In this document: positions 61,415 through 64,000 of the stretch, piece by piece
Numbering within the stretch: the stretch's first letter is position 1
Layout: every line of letters begins with the position of its first letter
DNA from: an uncultured Olsenella sp.
GTDB taxonomy: Bacteria > Actinomycetota > Coriobacteriia > Coriobacteriales > Atopobiaceae
Direction: 5' to 3'
Assembly (NCBI GenBank): GCA_934660915.1
Contig: CAKUIF010000009.1
Coordinates: 1 to 64,000, forward strand
DNA: 64,000 nt
Notes under the pieces: model-generated
What the model was told of the DNA's origin: nothing
The model's database searches: none
The model's input: only the letters and a program-made list of their open reading frames with translations
Position numbers and translations under genes: made by a program

Positions 61415-61920
61415 CGCCGTTCCTGCTCGATAGGCAACAGTTCCATGACCCTCCGATTAATTCGGCAGCAATCAAAAATCATAGGCCGCCGCACCGGCCG
61501 TCATTCGCGCCATAGACCGAGAGTTCCCTGCGGGGGAGCGCGGGTGTGCCCCTGGCGGCCTCACCGCCGCCGAAGTTCCTTTCTCCTGCGACTCAGACCA
61601 TGCACCCCATAGCACCACCTGCACCACGGCTAGGGACGAAACGGGAGCCGGGCGGGCCATGACCCCGCCGCCCGTGCCCGCGCCTCCCGCAGGGGGCTCT
61701 CGGTAAACGTGAGCGTGCCGCGCCGCCGGCCTGGGCGTTTCCCCTGCCAGCAGGTGCTTTTGCCCACCGCCGCGGCCGGCGGCGCGGTGCGCTCATGGAA
61801 CTGCCCCGGTGCGCCGGGGGTACTTCATCGAGCGCTACTGCAAATGACGCGACTACCGCTCCTGGCCGAAAAGGAGCGGGAAACGGATGCGGCCTGACGT
61901 GGCGGCCGGAAGGGAGCTGT
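61415..61920. other. Non-coding stretch with a degraded antirepressor tail
   Basis: 506 bases without a convincing gene. The 22-nt run at 61820-61841 matches the antirepressor 3' end at 61088-61109 with two differences (GTACTTCATC..AGCGCTA), and in one frame reads YFIERYC then stop, against YFIKRYC in the intact gene. This suggests a duplicated or recombined remnant. A GC-rich palindromic stretch lies at 61660-61790. Confidence 0.5.
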
Positions 61921-61923
61921 GTG

Positions 61924-62052
61924 GTGAAAAGGGAAACAAGAGAGGAATTGGCCGAGGTCTTCAGGGATGGCTGGCCCATCTTCCTATTCAGCCTCGTGGG
62001 CGGGATGATCGTCGGCTCAGCAATTGTCCTGTTGGTCCGGCTACTTTGGTAG
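61924..62052 (+). CDS. Small single-pass membrane protein (42 residues)
   Basis: MKRETREELAEVFRDGW followed by a hydrophobic helix PIFLFSLVGGMIVGSAIVLL and VRLLW. GTG 61924 with GGGAG 8 bases upstream; GTG 61921 is an alternative. The preceding sequence GCGGCCGG(A)AGGGAG resembles that of the 35-residue gene, so the two may be duplicated modules. Confidence 0.55.
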   Translation: MKRETREELAEVFRDGWPIFLFSLVGGMIVGSAIVLLVRLLW

Positions 62053-62547
62053 CAGCCAGCACGTGAGCGCCACGGTGAGGACGGCGCCGATTACGGCACC
62101 CGCGAGGCCGGCGATGGCGGCGATCCACGTCATGGTGCGGTCATGTCTCCACTGACGCTCCAGCTCGGAAGCGTGCTCCTCGGCGCGCTGGCGCCTCTTC
62201 TCGACGGCCCATATACCAAGCGGGGACACGAACGCGAGGCGAACCGCCCCGTCCATGTCCGTTGCCGTTTCGACGAGGCCCAGGCTCGAAAGCTCCTCGT
62301 ACATACCGACGAGCGTGGGGTCATCGGCGATGCGTTGCGCGGTCTTGACCGGGGAACCCTCGGCGATGGCCGCCCTCAGCTCGTCGATCTCGGATTGCGT
62401 GAGCGCGTCGACGTTCACGTAGGGCCTTTTCCTCGTGGCCCTTGAGACGGCTTTGGCCATCTGCTGCTGAGCGTCTGCGATACCTGCCACGCCACCAGCG
62501 ATGGCCTCGGTCTCCGTCTGGATATGGCTGAGGTCGAAGTTAGTCAG
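62041..62547 (-). CDS. C-terminal-anchored membrane protein, likely CTG start
   Basis: About 168 residues: polar and helical through about 130, with a C-terminal hydrophobic helix (IAAIAGLAGAVIGAVLTVAL). The reading frame runs back to a stop at 62550-62552 without ATG, GTG or TTG next to a good site; the GGAGG at 62556-62561 is 9 bases from CTG 62547, which I take as the start (TNFDLSHIQTETEAIAGGVA follows). A GTG at 62490 is the alternative, with no clear ribosome-binding site. It overlaps the next upstream gene by 8 bases. Function unknown. Confidence 0.55.
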   Translation of the reverse strand: MTNFDLSHIQTETEAIAGGVAGIADAQQQMAKAVSRATRKRPYVNVDALTQSEIDELRAAIAEGSPVKTAQRIADDPTLVGMYEELSSLGLVETATDMDGAVRLAFVSPLGIWAVEKRRQRAEEHASELERQWRHDRTMTWIAAIAGLAGAVIGAVLTVALTCWLLPK

Positions 62548-62740
62548 TTTTGATTACCTCCAATAACTCGTTTGGCCGCCGCGCCAGGCCGCATCCGTAG
62601 CAAGAGAGCAGCCAAACGACGAGGCCTCCGGCCGCGCCGCAGAGGAGCTGGAAAAGCGACTTTCCAATCCGAACGTAACGAAAATGGCCCCTCGGTCCGC
62701 CAAGACGTGGAGGGGCTCGACCTAAGGAGGTCCAAATCAT
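62540..62740 (-). CDS. Small hydrophobic protein overlapping the preceding gene
   Basis: A 66-residue frame with one hydrophobic stretch (LFQLLCGAAGGLVVWLLSCYGCG), ending NELLEVIKTD. Its stop overlaps the CTG start of the next gene. The start is unclear: the first Met lies within the ribosome-binding site of the divergent plus-strand gene, and a later start may be used. Weakly supported. Confidence 0.35.
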   Translation of the reverse strand: MIWTSLGRAPPRLGGPRGHFRYVRIGKSLFQLLCGAAGGLVVWLLSCYGCGLARRPNELLEVIKTD

Positions 62741-62882
62741 GGTACCAGACGAGCTTTCTTTGAACCCAGACCAGATAGACGCGCTGTTCCGCGTCTCGCT
62801 CGCGGCCCTCGCGCTCTTCGCGGCCTGGGGGTTCGTGTACCTGCGCAGGATGGAGAGGTGGGCGATTGACCATGAGGAGTAA
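62739..62882 (+). CDS. Small membrane protein (47 residues)
   Basis: MVPDELSLNPDQIDALF, then a hydrophobic helix VSLAALALFAAWGFVYL and RRMERWAIDHEE. AAGGAGG is 8 bases before ATG 62739, a strong signal. The hairpin GCCCCTC..GAGGGGC lies just upstream. It overlaps the next gene by 11 bases. Confidence 0.6.
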   Translation: MVPDELSLNPDQIDALFRVSLAALALFAAWGFVYLRRMERWAIDHEE

Positions 62883-63114
62883 GGGCTGCGCGCTCCCGTC
62901 GAGGGGCTGGATGTCGCTTTCCGCGGCGGCGGACTACGTCGGGCTGAACAAGAGCGTCCTGCGCCGCGCCATCAACGCGGGCGAGCTGGTCGCGTACCAG
63001 AAGCCGGCGACCTACAGCGAGAGCAGGCGCACCTACGTGCTCGTCTCGCCGGACGACGTCGACGCCTGGGTGCGGTCGCTGCCGCCGGCGTCCTACGGGC
63101 CGATGGTGGACTAG
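62872..63114 (+). CDS. Excisionase-like helix-turn-helix protein
   Basis: An 80-residue protein with a MerR/excisionase-type DNA-binding segment: LSAAADYVGLNKSVLRRAIN, then AGELVAYQKP and YVLVSPDDVDAWVRSLP. The start is ATG 62872, overlapping the 47-residue gene. In a prophage next to an integrase it is the candidate directionality factor, or a helper for replication proteins; the role is inferred. Confidence 0.7.
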   Translation: MRSKGCALPSRGWMSLSAAADYVGLNKSVLRRAINAGELVAYQKPATYSESRRTYVLVSPDDVDAWVRSLPPASYGPMVD

Positions 63115-63450
63115 GTGGGCGCCGGGGAGGCGGCCCGCGAGAGGCCGCGCGGCGTGATGACGCTCGACGAGCTCCGCGCCTACGCCGAGGAGACCGGAGA
63201 CCCGCTGGCCCACCGGCCGGCGCCGGGCGTCCGCTACACCTACGTGCTCGACCAGGACGAGGGGGCCGAGAGCCCCAAGGACGGGCACCGCTACGTCCCG
63301 CCGCGCTCCATCGTGGTCGAGGGCGAGAGGGGAAGGGTCGAGGACGCCGCCCAGGGCGTCGCCTGGATGCTCAGGCGGCTCGGGTGGACCTCGCGGATGA
63401 TCGTGGAGGGTTGCGTGCTGAGGGACGCGCCCCCGCAGAAAGGGGAATGA
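63115..63450 (+). CDS. Uncharacterised 111-residue phage protein
   Basis: GTG 63115 follows the stop of the preceding gene without a gap. The sequence has a TLDELRAYAEETGDPLAH helix and a YVPPRSIVVEGERG strand. No motif I recognise. It ends 1 base before the SSB gene, so it belongs to the same operon. Confidence 0.65.
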   Translation: MGAGEAARERPRGVMTLDELRAYAEETGDPLAHRPAPGVRYTYVLDQDEGAESPKDGHRYVPPRSIVVEGERGRVEDAAQGVAWMLRRLGWTSRMIVEGCVLRDAPPQKGE

Positions 63451-63451
63451 C

Positions 63452-63898
63452 ATGGGGTTCGGAATCAACCGCGTCACGGTGAGCGGGCGGCTCTGCAAGG
63501 ACCCGGAGCTGAGGGCCACGCGCTCCGGCCTGGACGTGATGACCGTGCGCCTCGCGACCGAGGACAGGAAGAAGGGGGCAGACGGCGCGTGGGTGGACGA
63601 CCCCAGCTTCCTCGACGTCGTGGCCTTCGGGGGCGTGGGGGCCGCGGCGGCGAGGAGCCTCTCCAAGGGCTCGCGCGTCGTGTTCAGCGGCAGGGTCAGG
63701 CAGCGGGCGTGGGAGGACGAGGCGGGGACCCGGCACTACCGCGTCGAGATCGTCGCCGAGGACGTCGTCGTGTGCGGGGAGCGGGCGAGGGCCGCGGCGG
63801 CGCCGGCGCCCTCCCAGCCGCCCGTGGCGGCGGCTCCCGTGCCCGTTGCGCCGCCCGCCGCGCCGGCGGACGTCTACGACGAGGACATCCCGTTTTGA
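63452..63898 (+). CDS. ssb: Single-stranded DNA-binding protein (prophage copy)
   Basis: A 148-residue OB-fold protein: VTVSGRLCKDPELRATRSGL, FLDVVAFGGVGAAAARSLSK, and GSRVVFSGRVRQRAWEDEAG. A Pro/Ala-rich linker leads to the acidic tip DEDIPF, which recruits partner proteins. ATG 63452 follows AAAGGGGAATGAC. It is the accessory copy of the mobile element. Confidence 0.93.
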   Translation: MGFGINRVTVSGRLCKDPELRATRSGLDVMTVRLATEDRKKGADGAWVDDPSFLDVVAFGGVGAAAARSLSKGSRVVFSGRVRQRAWEDEAGTRHYRVEIVAEDVVVCGERARAAAAPAPSQPPVAAAPVPVAPPAAPADVYDEDIPF

Positions 63899-64000
63899 CG
63901 CCGCCGGCCAAGCCGCCGCTGAGGCCCTGCGAGTGCAGCAAGTGCCGCCACTGCTGGGCCGCGGCGATGGTGTGCACGAGGCGGCTCATATCGAGGGCCC
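63895..64000 (+). CDS. Cys-rich protein, cut by the window end
   Basis: A partial frame from TTG 63895, overlapping the SSB stop (TTGA), reading MTPPAKPPLRPCECSKCRHC with cysteines spaced C-x-C-x2-C-x2-C, suggesting a zinc ribbon. It has no stop before 64000. Confidence 0.4.
   Translation, partial: MTPPAKPPLRPCECSKCRHCWAAAMVCTRRLISRA

Noticed and set aside
61593..61979. Minus-strand open frame of 128 codons in the prophage gap
   Set aside because: Opposed by the plus-strand small protein, has no ribosome-binding site, and contains low-complexity Arg/Pro/Gly sequence.

Overview
The window is a high-GC actinobacterial chromosome segment, best explained as a Coriobacteriia genome of the Collinsella/Olsenella type. 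This rests on the gene order (mreBCD-mrdA-rodA, then a DUF697-like gene, a TIGR03960-type radical SAM gene, a DUF2344 gene and rplU-rpmA-obg), on separate glyQ and glyS genes, on pyruvate phosphate dikinase, on the MEP pathway, and on many GTG/TTG starts. Genus is an inference; no 16S is present.

Layout. 1-440: minus-strand tRNA-Arg(CCG) followed by a tandem, tRNA-tail-containing GC-rich repeat. 573-4695: CtpE-like P-type ATPase, zinc-ribbon membrane protein, cyclophilin. 4720-15596: TPR membrane protein and the cell-wall elongation operon (mreB, mreC, mreD, mrdA, rodA), running into a DUF697-like protein and the radical SAM/DUF2344 pair through 4-base overlaps. 15785-22081: rplU-rpmA, obg, proB-proA, nadD-yqeK-rsfS. 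22176-25406 (minus): dinB and an OmpR-type two-component system. 25636-31166: rpsP-khpA-rimM-trmD-lepB-glyQ-glyS. 31248-34700: a short PDRP-like protein and its presumed relation, ppdK. 34812-42500: DUF6273-like lipid-anchored or membrane protein, rplS, rnhB, yraN, comM, dprA, trmFO, xerC-like recombinase. 42507-43434: a REP-associated tyrosine transposase (RAYT) element with matching terminal repeats. 43667-54025: translation and envelope cluster rpsB-tsf-pyrH-frr-uppS-cdsA-dxr-rseP-ispG-proS. 54140-56310: FMN-dependent alpha-hydroxy-acid oxidase and a class I/II aminotransferase. 56423-56619: tRNA-Ala(GGC) and a CAU tRNA.

56620-64000 is the left end of a prophage or integrative element inserted at the CAU tRNA: tyrosine integrase, a structured RNA locus, a DUF3644 HEPN-type gene, a small membrane protein, divergent XRE regulators with an operator/promoter, a KilAC antirepressor with a probable frameshift, several very small membrane proteins, an excisionase-like HTH protein, SSB, and a Cys-rich protein cut by the window end.

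Most of the window is ordinary core genome. The most interesting part is 57.9-59.1 kb: a roughly 126-nt plus-strand RNA with a 20-bp closing stem, its own extended -10 promoter and a U-rich end, lying tail to tail with an AT-richer gene whose product carries the R-x4-H motif of HEPN ribonucleases. The arrangement resembles known HEPN toxin/ncRNA pairs such as AbiF with its RNA, but with a different protein family; the functional link is my inference. Other points worth checking are a ~100-residue winged-helix-like insertion in the site-2 protease, a PDRP-like protein that stops before its P-loop domain next to ppdK, and the RAYT element.
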